Positions 1-7,992 of a stretch of DNA of 64,000 nt are shown piece by piece. Source of the stretch: CAYLLS01 sp964385015. GTDB lineage: Bacteria > Myxococcota > UBA727 > JABDBI01. Both the position numbers and the translations under genes were made by a program. The stretch covers positions 434,001 to 498,000 of the forward strand of contig CAYLLS010000001.1 of NCBI GenBank assembly GCA_964385015.1. Reading direction: 5' to 3'. Numbering within the stretch: position 1 is the stretch's first letter; every line of letters starts with the position of its first letter. The notes under the pieces are model-generated. The model did not search any database, was not told where the DNA came from, and saw nothing but the letters and a program-made list of their open reading frames with translations.

Positions 1-462
1 CTTTTTAAAAGACATGCTTCTACCTTGCAACATACTAACCATAGATAATCCTGACGTATTAGACGAAATAATAACATTAGATAACAATTCACAATCTAAT
101 TTAGAAAAAATTTTTCTTTTAACATCTAACTTTTCAGTAACCACTTCTATAATCCAATCACAAGAAGATAACTCATTAAAATCATCTTCTATATTGCCTA
201 TAGAAATTCTATTAAATGCATTCTTTGAATAAAATAATGCTGGCTTTAATTTCAATGCTTTCTGCAAATTATCTTCAACTATTTTATTTCTTAATTTATG
301 TTTATTACTATTATCAACATTTTTAAATGGTATATCTAACAACAAACAATCAACTTTTGCGTTAGCAACTTGAGCTGCTATTCCAGCTCCCATAATACCA
401 GATCCTATAATACCTATTTTTTTAAAAAATCTACAATTATGTATTCCATCATTATTTCTCAT
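1..462 (-). CDS. 3-hydroxyacyl-CoA dehydrogenase, N-terminal 154 residues (cut by window edge)
   Basis: Only the 5' part is present; the gene runs off the window at base 1. I translated it by hand from the ATG at 462, which is preceded by a GAGGT ribosome site. The protein starts MRNNDGIHN and has the NAD-binding Rossmann motif GIIGSGIMGAG near residues 17-27, then DWIIEVVTEKLDVKRKIF and SSNTSGLS, all typical of the NAD domain of 3-hydroxyacyl-CoA dehydrogenases. These oxidise 3-hydroxyacyl-CoA in beta-oxidation. Because the dehydrogenase domain comes first, the complete protein may be the roughly 800-residue type with a C-terminal enoyl-CoA hydratase domain, but that part is outside the window. 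It is distinct from the FadJ-like gene at 51998-54079, where the hydratase domain is first. Confidence 0.85.
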   Translation of the reverse strand, partial: MRNNDGIHNCRFFKKIGIIGSGIMGAGIAAQVANAKVDCLLLDIPFKNVDNSNKHKLRNKIVEDNLQKALKLKPALFYSKNAFNRISIGNIEDDFNELSSCDWIIEVVTEKLDVKRKIFSKLDCELLSNVIISSNTSGLSMVSMLQGRSMSFKK

Positions 463-629
463 TTTTACCTCATTTCTATTTAATCAAAAAATAAATTCTA
501 TATATAATAATATGATAAATAATTATATCATTAACATGATATAATGACTAATAATCAATATTAACTATAATTATATAAAATACAACAATATAATTTATAA
601 TATTATATATAATATTTAAAAAAAAATCC

Positions 630-659
630 TTGAACAAAAGATTTTATATAAGATATAAT
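630..659 (+). promoter_or_regulatory. sigma70-type promoter before the tRNA/4.5S RNA group
   Basis: A -35 box TTGAAC (630-635) and a perfect -10 box TATAAT (654-659) are separated by 18 bases. The first tRNA starts 16 bases after the -10 box, the expected spacing for a stable-RNA promoter. In such AT-rich DNA chance -10 boxes are common; the pairing with a good -35 box makes this one credible. Confidence 0.6.
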
Positions 660-675
660 ATTTAAATAATCATAA

Positions 676-767
676 GGATGGTTGGCTGAGTGGTTGAAAG
701 CATCTAATACAAAATTAGAATAGTTTAAACATATTTAACTTCGAGGGTTCAAATCCCTCACCGTCCT
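676..767 (+). tRNA. Class II tRNA, serine-like body with aberrant anticodon loop (apparent CAA, no U33)
   Basis: A full cloverleaf can be drawn: 7-bp acceptor (GGATGGT with ACCGTCC), serine-like D arm GCTGAGTGGTTGAAAGC, 5-bp anticodon stem TCTAA/TTAGA, long variable arm with its own stem, and T arm GAGGG/CCCTC. The anticodon loop reads TACAAAA, giving CAA (Leu UUG) but with A instead of the near-universal U at position 33. The discriminator base is T, whereas the other serine tRNAs here have G. The other three serine tRNAs of the window (GGA, UGA, GCU) already read all serine codons, so this may be a decaying tRNA-Ser(CGA) copy. No CCA is encoded. Confidence 0.55.
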
Positions 768-775
768 AAACATCT

Positions 776-861
776 GGAGAAGTGGCCGAGTGGCTTAAGG
801 CGCACGATTGGAAATCGTGTATAGTCATAAACTATCGAGGGTTCAAATCCCTCCTTTTCCG
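776..861 (+). tRNA. tRNA-Ser(GGA)
   Basis: Acceptor GGAGAAG pairs with CTTTTCC and the discriminator is G. The D arm is GCCGAGTGGCTTAAGGC, the anticodon stem is CACGA/TCGTG with loop TTGGAAA (anticodon GGA), and there is a long variable arm typical of serine tRNAs. The T arm is GAGGG TTCAAAT CCCTC. CCA is not encoded. Confidence 0.93.
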
Positions 862-866
862 TCATT

Positions 867-952
867 CATTATACAACATTTTATATTCTTATATAATCCG
901 CCAGGACTGGAAAGGAGCAACGGTCATAATCATATAAAAGTGTTGTATAATG
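867..952 (+). ncRNA. ffs: 4.5S (signal recognition particle) RNA
   Basis: The SRP apical domain is recognisable as CCAGGACTGGAAAGGAGCAACGG at about 901-922, with the GGAA tetraloop, the symmetric loop and the AGCA asymmetric loop that bind Ffh. The flanks form a long closing helix: CATTATACAACA (867-878) is an exact complement of 941-952, and pairing continues inward with one bulge (TTTTATAT against ATATAAAA). The RNA is therefore a single hairpin of about 86 bases. The position between tRNA-Ser and dnaX matches the SRP RNA locus of Pseudomonas-like gammaproteobacteria. It overlaps the ATG at 950, which argues that dnaX starts later. Confidence 0.88.
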
Positions 953-973
953 GCATACGCTGGATATAATGCA

Positions 974-2308
974 ATGACATATATTCCATTATCAATCAAA
1001 TATAGACCTGAAACATTTAATGATATTGTAGGTCAACAAACTATAATAAATACATTAAAAAGATCACTAATATCTAAAAGAATTACCTACGCATATTTAT
1101 TCTCTGGAAATCATGGCATAGGCAAAACAACAATAGCTCGCATTTTAGCTAAAAATATAACATGCCAAAATAATATTAATGCACAAGCATGCAATAAATG
1201 CAAATCATGTATTAATATATCAAATAGCAAGGCATTAGATATAATAGAAATAGATGGTGCAAGCAACACAAGTATAGATGACATTAGACTTATTAAAGAC
1301 AATATAAAATACGCTCCAAATTATACAAAATTTAAAATTTTTATAATAGATGAAGTACATATGTTATCAATAAATGCATTTAACGCTTTATTAAAAATGT
1401 TAGAAGAACCACCTAAATATATAAAATTCATATTTGCTACAACAGCTATACATAAAATTCCATTAACAGTAATATCCAGATGTCAACATTATCACTTTAA
1501 ACAAATTAATTTCAAGCATATTAAACATCAATTATATAAAATATCAAAACAAGAAGGCATTAACATATCAAATAACGGATTAAGCAATATTTCATTAGCT
1601 TCACATGGAAGTATGAGAAATGCAATAAATTTTTTAGATCAAATAATTAGTTTTTCAGGGAAACATCCATCAATACAAAATATATTACAAATTTTGGGCC
1701 TTTCCTCTGATATATATATCAAACATTTATTATACTCTTTAATAACAAGAAATATAAAAAAAACATTACTAATATTTCATAATATATACATGAATGGAAT
1801 TGATATAATTTCTTTATTAGAAAGAATATCTATTAAAATTAGAAATCTTTATGTAAAATTTTATATCAACAATTATAAAGTATCACATACAACTTATAAT
1901 TTAAAAGATTTATTATATATTTTAACTACAACTATCAATACTATTAATGCAATTATGACATCCAACAATCAAAAATTAATTTTTGAATTATATATATTTA
2001 AAATCATAGATAGACCTAAAATATATAATATTATAGATATAAAAAATGCCATTACACGTATAGAACTATTAACACATAAAACATCTTATAATCATAATTC
2101 TAAAGAAAATTATATATCTATAAAATCCATCCTCATCAAATTAAAAAATGACATATGTAAACAAAATAATATTAAATATAAATTGAATAACTTAAAACCA
2201 TATTTTAACAAAAATAAATATACTAATACATTTCTTGAAAAAATTATTAAAATATTTAGCAACGACATTAATAATCTTCAAGCATTCAAAAACAATGAAA
2301 ATAATTAA
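974..2308 (+). CDS. dnaX: DNA polymerase III clamp-loader subunit (gamma-length DnaX)
   Basis: ATPase of the clamp loader that opens the beta clamp and couples polymerase III cores. From the ATG at 974 the protein is 444 residues, starting MTYIPLSIKYRPETF, which aligns with the usual DnaX N-terminus. An upstream in-frame ATG at 950 lies inside the 4.5S RNA hairpin and is unlikely. Visible motifs are Walker A GNHGIGKT (45-52), the zinc-binding cysteines C64, C73, C76 and C79, Walker B IIDEVH (about 124-129), and sensor 1 near FIFATTAIHKI. Length is close to E. coli gamma (431) and far below tau (643). The tau-specific domains that bind DnaB and the alpha subunit are missing, and the tail is low-complexity Lys/Asn/Ile sequence. 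Confidence 0.93.
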   Translation: MTYIPLSIKYRPETFNDIVGQQTIINTLKRSLISKRITYAYLFSGNHGIGKTTIARILAKNITCQNNINAQACNKCKSCINISNSKALDIIEIDGASNTSIDDIRLIKDNIKYAPNYTKFKIFIIDEVHMLSINAFNALLKMLEEPPKYIKFIFATTAIHKIPLTVISRCQHYHFKQINFKHIKHQLYKISKQEGINISNNGLSNISLASHGSMRNAINFLDQIISFSGKHPSIQNILQILGLSSDIYIKHLLYSLITRNIKKTLLIFHNIYMNGIDIISLLERISIKIRNLYVKFYINNYKVSHTTYNLKDLLYILTTTINTINAIMTSNNQKLIFELYIFKIIDRPKIYNIIDIKNAITRIELLTHKTSYNHNSKENYISIKSILIKLKNDICKQNNIKYKLNNLKPYFNKNKYTNTFLEKIIKIFSNDINNLQAFKNNENN

Positions 2309-2318
2309 TAAATCGATA

Positions 2319-2392
2319 TGCGCCTGAAGAGATTTGAACTCATGACATCTGGAATCGAAATCCAGCGCTCTATTCCACTGAGCTACAGGCGC
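2319..2392 (-). tRNA. tRNA-Arg(UCG)
   Basis: On the minus strand the acceptor GCGCCTG pairs with CAGGCGC and the discriminator is A. The D arm is GCTCAGTGGAATAGAGC, and anticodon stem CTGGA/TCCAG encloses loop TTTCGAT, anticodon TCG. CCA is not encoded. Convergent with dnaX, only about ten bases after its stop. Confidence 0.9.
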
Positions 2393-2399
2393 ATAAATG

Positions 2400-2474
2400 G
2401 GTGAGTAAAGGGACTTGAACCCTCGACATCCAGGGTCACAACCTGGTGCTCTAACCAACTGAGCTATACCCACC
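2400..2474 (-). tRNA. tRNA-His(GUG)
   Basis: The anticodon loop TTGTGAC sits in stem CCAGG/CCTGG, anticodon GTG. The gene shows the histidine-specific extra 5' G (base 2474) opposite a C discriminator (base 2400), flanking acceptor GTGGGTA/TACTCAC. CCA is not encoded. Seven bases upstream of tRNA-Arg(UCG) on the same strand, so the two are probably one transcript. Confidence 0.92.
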
Positions 2475-2545
2475 TCAAAACAATTTTATTATATAATACA
2501 TATATAACAAATGAAAATCAATATATATATTTATTACTAATATGA

Positions 2546-2575
2546 TTGACAATTATATGGATTGTTTAATATACT
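2546..2575 (+). promoter_or_regulatory. sigma70-type promoter of tRNA-Gln
   Basis: Perfect -35 TTGACA (2546-2551), 18-base spacer and -10 TATACT (2570-2575), ending 14 bases before the tRNA-Gln gene. It lies between the divergent tRNA-His and tRNA-Gln genes. Confidence 0.65.
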
Positions 2576-2589
2576 TTTTTTTAAAAAAA

Positions 2590-2661
2590 TGGGGTGTAGA
2601 CAAGTGGCAAGTCCTCGGCTTTTGATGCCGATATGCGCAGGTTCGAATCCTGCCACCCCAG
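2590..2661 (+). tRNA. tRNA-Gln(UUG)
   Basis: Acceptor TGGGGTG pairs with CACCCCA, discriminator G. Anticodon stem TCGGC/GCCGA encloses loop TTTTGAT, anticodon TTG. The weak U1-A72 pair is the glutamine identity feature. CCA is not encoded. Confidence 0.93.
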
Positions 2662-2767
2662 ATATATTATATATAAATCAAGCATATCTATATTGATTGA
2701 CTTATAACAAGTTAAATTGTAAAGTACATAAAATATTAATTATTAATAATATATATAAGAGACTATA

Positions 2768-3370
2768 ATGTTAAATATAGAAATAAAACTACCAGTGCAA
2801 ATTAGACAAAATATAAATAAAAAAAACATTAAAGAATTACGACATAAAGGGAAAATACCAGCCATATTATATAGTAAACAAACTAAAACTATACCAATAA
2901 GCATAGATAATAATCAAATGAATCATATTTTAAAAAAACCACATCATACAAATGCTTTAATTAATTTAATGTTAAAAGATAATAACAATAAATGCATTGA
3001 TAACGCATTAACTATGATAAAAGATATTCAGATTCATTGTATAACACGCACATTACAACACATTGATTTTATTAAAATTGATAAAACAAAAAAAGTTATA
3101 GTATCAATTAAATTAGTATTAAAAGGCAAATGTAATATAGTTACATCTGGAGGTGATCTAAAACAAATAAATAATAAAATTCTAATAAAAACATATCCAC
3201 ATTTAATTCCTGAACATATTAGTATAGATATTACTCATTTACAACTTGGAACTACTTATTCCAATGATATTACATTACCTAAAAACATAGAATTATATTC
3301 TAAACATAAATTACCAATTATTATCATTAAACAACCAAAACAAACAAAATCATCAGCAACAAAAGAATAA
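2768..3370 (+). CDS. rplY: 50S ribosomal protein bL25 (long, CTC type)
   Basis: Binds 5S rRNA in the central protuberance of the large subunit. The 200-residue protein is the two-domain (TL5/CTC) form: N-terminal 5S-binding domain with KELRHKGKIPAILYS (about 23-37), then the beta-rich C-terminal domain with VSIKLVLKGKC and the motif HISIDITHLQLGTTYSNDI (about 156-174). The opening residues LPVQIRQNINKKNIKELR are normal for the family. Its start ATG at 2768 lies a few bases after AAGAGA, a weak ribosome site. Plus-strand composition makes it unusually rich in Ile, Lys, Asn and Thr. It sits between tRNA-Gln and tRNA-Ser. Confidence 0.92.
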   Translation: MLNIEIKLPVQIRQNINKKNIKELRHKGKIPAILYSKQTKTIPISIDNNQMNHILKKPHHTNALINLMLKDNNNKCIDNALTMIKDIQIHCITRTLQHIDFIKIDKTKKVIVSIKLVLKGKCNIVTSGGDLKQINNKILIKTYPHLIPEHISIDITHLQLGTTYSNDITLPKNIELYSKHKLPIIIIKQPKQTKSSATKE

Positions 3371-3379
3371 TACTAAAAA

Positions 3380-3467
3380 GGAGAAATGGCCGAGTGGTTT
3401 AAGGCATCAGACTTGAAATTTGACATGAAATCTTATTTCATCGGGGGTTCAAATCCCTCTTTCTCCG
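3380..3467 (+). tRNA. tRNA-Ser(UGA)
   Basis: Acceptor GGAGAAA pairs with TTTCTCC, discriminator G. Anticodon stem TCAGA/TTTGA (one G-T pair) encloses loop CTTGAAA, anticodon TGA. Long variable arm and T arm GGGGG TTCAAAT CCCTC. CCA is not encoded. The 3' half overlaps the end of the opposite-strand pgsA reading frame (3438-3467). Confidence 0.92.
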
Positions 3468-4481
3468 TACAAATATATGTAACATCAACCTATTAATACA
3501 TGTATAATTCAAAAATGCAAAAAATATACAAACATTATATATAATATAATAATATATAACTAAATCAAATAAATATATAATATCCAAACACATCAATTTC
3601 AAATAACTTACATAATAAATACAACAACTTAAAAGCAACAGAAATAATAATATATTATAATGTATAAAACTAATATAATACAAAATTTTTATTTTCATAA
3701 CAAATACGTTTAATATGAAAAATTCAACTGATACAACATATATAAATATATAAAACATATTAATATATATATCCATAAAAAACACACAAAACCATATCAT
3801 ACTTGAAAATACTAACATATAAATAATATTCAATACATATATATTAATATATTTCTCATACAAATAATATAATCCACTTATTACAGTTGTAATAATCACT
3901 ATAACACAATATATAATTATCCATAAATCATGAGAAAACAAACATTTTATTATACATGTAAACAATAGTATTATAATAATATTAAAATATTTGATTTTAT
4001 TATTGATAAAAATCACATAAAATAAACAATATATACTAATAATCACAAAAATTTGAATTGTTAACACTAAACATAAAAACCAAATAATTAAACCTGACAT
4101 TTGTATAATAGTTTTAATTTTTCCAAATTTATTACTTAAAATTATTTTGCCAACAAATAATGATTGAAATCTTAAAACAACTATATAACATTCTCTATAT
4201 AAAATTAATAAAACAAACCAAATATCTAAAATACCTATCGCTAATAATAAGAAAAAAACAAAAATAACAAATATTTTATCAGACAATTGATCTAAAAAAG
4301 AACCAAATTGAGTGCTTCCTTCTTTTTGTGCCACAACACCATCTACACAATCTGTCATGCCTAACAATACTAACACAAATACAATTATCATCCATATAAA
4401 ACATAAATCATAAACAATTAAAACACATGGAATAGGTAGAAAAAAAAACCTAATTCCTGTAATCAAATTTGCTATTACCAT
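3438..4481 (-). CDS. pgsA: CDP-alcohol phosphatidyltransferase, PgsA-like, with long hydrophobic C-terminal extension
   Basis: Makes phosphatidylglycerol-phosphate from CDP-diacylglycerol and glycerol-3-phosphate in the inner membrane. The N-terminus MVIANLITGIRFFFLPIP matches PgsA, and the family signature D-x2-DG-x2-A-x9-G-x3-D-x3-D is present at about residues 44-66 (DCVDGVVAQ to GSFLDQLSD), with Gln replacing the usual Arg after Ala. PgsA is normally 180-190 residues; this frame is 347. The extra half is almost entirely membrane-like Ile/Phe/Tyr/Leu sequence, which could be an added membrane domain or an unconstrained read-through. The stop codon lies inside tRNA-Ser(UGA) on the other strand. 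Eighteen bases downstream of rluB on the same strand. Confidence 0.8.
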   Translation of the reverse strand: MVIANLITGIRFFFLPIPCVLIVYDLCFIWMIIVFVLVLLGMTDCVDGVVAQKEGSTQFGSFLDQLSDKIFVIFVFFLLLAIGILDIWFVLLILYRECYIVVLRFQSLFVGKIILSNKFGKIKTIIQMSGLIIWFLCLVLTIQIFVIISIYCLFYVIFINNKIKYFNIIIILLFTCIIKCLFSHDLWIIIYCVIVIITTVISGLYYLYEKYINIYVLNIIYMLVFSSMIWFCVFFMDIYINMFYIFIYVVSVEFFILNVFVMKIKILYYISFIHYNILLFLLLLSCCIYYVSYLKLMCLDIIYLFDLVIYYYIIYNVCIFFAFLNYTCINRLMLHIFVRRKRDLNPR

Positions 4482-4499
4482 ATAAAAAAATCATAAAAA

Positions 4500-5231
4500 T
4501 CATTTGTTTTTTAATTGTCGAATTTCTAATTGTGTAAGACTTCGAAAATTACCTAGTGGCAATTTATGCATAGAAATGCCAGCAAATGATATCCTAACAA
4601 TTTTAATAACTGGATGTTTAATATGCCAAAACATTTGTCTAATATGATGATTATATCCACATGTAATAACTATTTTGAACCAAGAATTAGATTCAATTGT
4701 ACTAATAAAAAAAATTTTTGATATTCTAGTATCTCCACCTTTAATCAAAACACCTTTTTCTAATTTCTTTATATCATTTAGCAATGGTATCCCTCTAACT
4801 TTAATCAAATATACTTTTTTGACATTACTAGTATATTGCAATAAATGATTAGTTAATTTACCATCATTAGTTAATAATAACACACCTTCAGAACAATAAT
4901 CTAATCTTCCTATCGGATATAATCTCATATATCTTGGAACTGAAATTAAATCTAATACACTAAGTCTATTATATTCATCTTTAGTAGTTGAAATAAACCC
5001 ATATGGTTTATTTAAGACATAATATAACATAACATTATTATTATATAATTTTATATCAATAAATTTTCCATTTATATGAACAATATCATTACTAACATCT
5101 ACTTTATATCCAACATTATATATAATCACATGATTAATACTAACATTACCATTCCTAATCATATTTTCTATATTACGTCTGGAAGCTATTCCCAAACTCG
5201 ATAATACCTTATTCATTCTTTTTTTTAACAT
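4500..5231 (-). CDS. rluB: 23S rRNA pseudouridine synthase (RsuA/RluB family)
   Basis: Isomerises a uridine of 23S rRNA (U2605 in E. coli numbering for RluB). The 243-residue protein has an N-terminal S4 RNA-binding domain (MNKVLSSLGIASRR to about residue 55), then the synthase domain with YYVLNKPYGFIST (about 70-82) and the catalytic motif YPIGRLDYCSEGVLLLTND (about 105-123; the Asp in GRLD is the nucleophile). Later motifs are KVYLIKVRG and CGYNHHIRQMF. Shorter than E. coli RluB (291), lacking the basic tail. The start ATG at 5231 opens an intergenic region of 256 bases before divergent gcvT. The RluB rather than RsuA or RluE call is the likeliest, not certain. Confidence 0.85.
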   Translation of the reverse strand: MLKKRMNKVLSSLGIASRRNIENMIRNGNVSINHVIIYNVGYKVDVSNDIVHINGKFIDIKLYNNNVMLYYVLNKPYGFISTTKDEYNRLSVLDLISVPRYMRLYPIGRLDYCSEGVLLLTNDGKLTNHLLQYTSNVKKVYLIKVRGIPLLNDIKKLEKGVLIKGGDTRISKIFFISTIESNSWFKIVITCGYNHHIRQMFWHIKHPVIKIVRISFAGISMHKLPLGNFRSLTQLEIRQLKNK

Positions 5232-5487
5232 ATGAAATAATAACTTAAATAATAATAAACATTATAATAACATCATTATTATCATAAATAATATAATAAA
5301 AACATACAAAAATTTTAAATAATATAATCATTTATATTTATATTTATATGTTATATATTCAAAATAATATACATAAAACTCATATAAAAAATTTATATGC
5401 ACAAACAATAAAATAGTTATAATATATATGACATAAATTAATAATAATATATGATATAAATAACTAAAAGGATATTTTTTCTTTAAT

Positions 5488-6609
5488 ATGATAAAAAGAA
5501 CACCAATATATAAACAACATATAGCATTAAAAGCAAAAATGACAAATTTTTGTCAATGGAAATTACCAATCAGATATACAAGTGAAATCATAGAACATAT
5601 GAATACTAGAAAAAATGTTAGTATATTTGATGTAAGTCATATGGGAAAAATTTTAATTCAAGGTAAAAATGCTATACAACTAAGTATAAAACTTTTTTCA
5701 AAAAATTTTAAATGCATTCTAAATGGACAAGCTATTTATTCAGCCATGTTAACAGAATATGGTACTTTTATAGATGATATAATTATATATAAAATATCTA
5801 ATCAAAAATTACTCATATGCACTAATGCATATAATAATCTAAAAGATTTATTACATATAAAATTTGTCGCTAAAACAAAATTTATCAATCAATATTTAAA
5901 AATTATATCAGTGCACAATGAATATGGCCAACTTGCTATACAAGGTCCTAAATCTAATAAAATGCTAATACATATGTTTGGGTCATATATAAATAAAATT
6001 AATAAATATCATTTTTTAATGAAAACATTTAATTATAACAATCAACAAATCAATATCATAATAGCAAGAACAGGATATACAGGAGAAGATGGATTCGAAT
6101 TATTTATACCTATTAAATATACATCATATATATGGGATCTATTAATCAAATATGGAAATATTTATAATTTAATGCCATGCGGATTATCATCAAGAGATAC
6201 ATTAAGAATGGAAGCAGGAATGGCCTTATATGGAAATGAAATTAATGAACAAATTACTCCATTAGAAGCAAAATTAAAATGGATAATTAACTTTAAAATT
6301 AAAATGATTGGATATAATTTTTTATTACAACAAAAAAAAAATGGTATATATAAAATTTTATGTGGAATAGAAATGTTAAATAAAAGAATCCCTCGAAAAG
6401 GATATATAATTTTGAATAATAAAAATATTAAAATTGGAATTATAACTTCAGGGAATATTTCGCCATATTTTAAAAAAAATATAGCTATGGCATATATTAA
6501 TTATAATTATTATAAACTTAATAGATATATTAAAATAAAAATTAGAAACATCATCATTAATGCTAAAATTATACAATTACCATTTTATAAAAAACATAGG
6601 ACATTATAA
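5488..6609 (+). CDS. gcvT: Aminomethyltransferase, glycine cleavage T protein
   Basis: Transfers the aminomethyl carbon from lipoylated GcvH to tetrahydrofolate, giving 5,10-methylene-THF and ammonia. Length 373 residues is normal (E. coli 364). Family landmarks are YKQHIALKAKMTNFCQWKLP near the N-terminus, VSIFDVSHMGKI (about 44-55), ARTGYTGEDGFELF (about 192-205; the Asp/Glu contact folate) and MPCGLSSRDTLRMEAGMALYG (about 229-249). AAGGA lies 12 bases ahead of the start. Its stop overlaps the gcvH start (TAATG). The P protein (gcvP) that generates the aminomethyl group is not in this window. Confidence 0.94.
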   Translation: MIKRTPIYKQHIALKAKMTNFCQWKLPIRYTSEIIEHMNTRKNVSIFDVSHMGKILIQGKNAIQLSIKLFSKNFKCILNGQAIYSAMLTEYGTFIDDIIIYKISNQKLLICTNAYNNLKDLLHIKFVAKTKFINQYLKIISVHNEYGQLAIQGPKSNKMLIHMFGSYINKINKYHFLMKTFNYNNQQINIIIARTGYTGEDGFELFIPIKYTSYIWDLLIKYGNIYNLMPCGLSSRDTLRMEAGMALYGNEINEQITPLEAKLKWIINFKIKMIGYNFLLQQKKNGIYKILCGIEMLNKRIPRKGYIILNNKNIKIGIITSGNISPYFKKNIAMAYINYNYYKLNRYIKIKIRNIIINAKIIQLPFYKKHRTL

Positions 6610-7001
6610 TGAATAATAAAACATTAAATATTAAATATAGCAAAAATCATGAATGGGTAATGCAATTAAACAATATATATAAAATTGGAATTACACAATA
6701 TGCACAACAACAATTAGGAGATATAGTATACATAGAAATCAATGAACAGAAAAAAATCATTAAAAAAAACGAAACATTTGGAGTTATTGAAAGTATTAAA
6801 ACTGTTAGTGATTTAATATCCCCAATAACAGGAATAATTATAAACATTAATCAAACAGCTATTAATAATCCAGAAAATATAAATTTAAATACATATATAA
6901 ATAATTGGATAATAGAAGTACAATCTGAACACACACAAGATTTTAATGAATTAATGAATTTAAACTCATATAAAAATTTCTTAAATAATATTAGCAAATA
7001 A
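6609..7001 (+). CDS. gcvH: Glycine cleavage system H protein
   Basis: Lipoyl carrier that shuttles the aminomethyl intermediate between the P, T and L proteins. 130 residues, full length. The lipoylated lysine is in FGVIESIKTVSDLISPITG (about residues 57-75; canonical ES-x-K-x2-S). Start ATG overlaps the gcvT stop by one base, so the two are translationally coupled. H protein is also the lipoyl donor for other lipoyl enzymes in some organisms. Here a ferredoxin-type 2-oxoacid oxidoreductase is present and no 2-oxoacid dehydrogenase is seen, so one-carbon supply from glycine may be its main role; this is inference. Confidence 0.94.
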   Translation: MNNKTLNIKYSKNHEWVMQLNNIYKIGITQYAQQQLGDIVYIEINEQKKIIKKNETFGVIESIKTVSDLISPITGIIININQTAINNPENINLNTYINNWIIEVQSEHTQDFNELMNLNSYKNFLNNISK

Positions 7002-7019
7002 TAACATCTTATAATATAC

Positions 7020-7976
7020 ATGAAAATTAACACTTTATATTATAAACATACTAATACAAATATTTGGATAGGAAGAAAAGATACATCACAAAAAACTAGA
7101 TGTTTTGAATACATATATCCAATCAATTTAAAAATAAATACTGAAATTCCTAAATGTAATATAATTATTCTAGGTTTTTATACAGATGAAGGGATTAAAA
7201 GAAATAAAGGCATAATAGGAGCAAAAACAGCTCCATATTTTATTAGAAAATCATTAGCTAATTTATGTATGCAACATAATCAAAAAAAAAAAATTTATGA
7301 TTTAGGCAACATTATATGTTATAAAAATAAATTGCATTATACACAAAACATTACAGAAAAAATATTAAAAATATCTTTTCAACATAATATTAAAACCATA
7401 TTATTAGGCGGAGGACATGAAATCACTTGGCCACATTATCAAGCTATTAACAATACATATAAAAATAAAAAAATTGGCATAATTAATTTAGATGCTCATT
7501 ATGATTTAAGACCAAACATAACAAATAATTTTAGTACTTCTGGAACTTCATTTTATCAAATATATCAAAATATGAAAAACAAATACTATTATCAAATTAT
7601 AGGCATGCAACCATCAGCCAATACAATGTCATTGCATCAATTATCACAATATATAAACATTAATGTTATTTCAGCTCAAGATATCTATATAAAACCTAAA
7701 CATATAATTTTTAATAAAATCAATAACTTTTTAAATAGTATAGACTATATATACATTTCTATATGTCTTGACGTATATGCATCTTATATAATATCTAACA
7801 CTAGTGCTCCACAAGCCATTGGACTATCAACACAACAAATAATACACATACTTCAATATATTATAAAATACAAAAAAAAAATCATTGCTATAGATATCGC
7901 TGAATTATCACCAAAGTTAACAAAACAAAATCAATCAGCTAATATAGCAGCACAACTTATTTTATCATTATTGTAA
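7020..7976 (+). CDS. Arginase/agmatinase/formimidoylglutamase superfamily hydrolase
   Basis: 318-residue dinuclear-manganese ureohydrolase. Metal motifs are GGGHE (His133), DAHYD (Asp158, His160, Asp162) and ISICLDV (Asp251). At 249, where arginase and agmatinase have the bridging aspartate of the S-x-D-x-D motif, this protein has Cys. I recall Cys in some formimidoylglutamase (HutG-like) sequences, and the downstream SAPQAIGLS resembles the HutG motif, so formimidoylglutamase is the best guess (N-formimino-glutamate to glutamate plus formamide). No other histidine-degradation gene is visible. It follows gcvH by 18 bases and is probably co-transcribed with gcvTH. Confidence 0.72.
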   Translation: MKINTLYYKHTNTNIWIGRKDTSQKTRCFEYIYPINLKINTEIPKCNIIILGFYTDEGIKRNKGIIGAKTAPYFIRKSLANLCMQHNQKKKIYDLGNIICYKNKLHYTQNITEKILKISFQHNIKTILLGGGHEITWPHYQAINNTYKNKKIGIINLDAHYDLRPNITNNFSTSGTSFYQIYQNMKNKYYYQIIGMQPSANTMSLHQLSQYININVISAQDIYIKPKHIIFNKINNFLNSIDYIYISICLDVYASYIISNTSAPQAIGLSTQQIIHILQYIIKYKKKIIAIDIAELSPKLTKQNQSANIAAQLILSLL

Positions 7977-7992
7977 ATATATATATAATATT

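Noticed and set aside
2192..2473. Minus-strand frame of 93 codons starting MGIAQLVRAPGCDPG
   Set aside because: It runs across tRNA-His and tRNA-Arg and the antisense of dnaX; such tRNA-derived frames are a known artefact.
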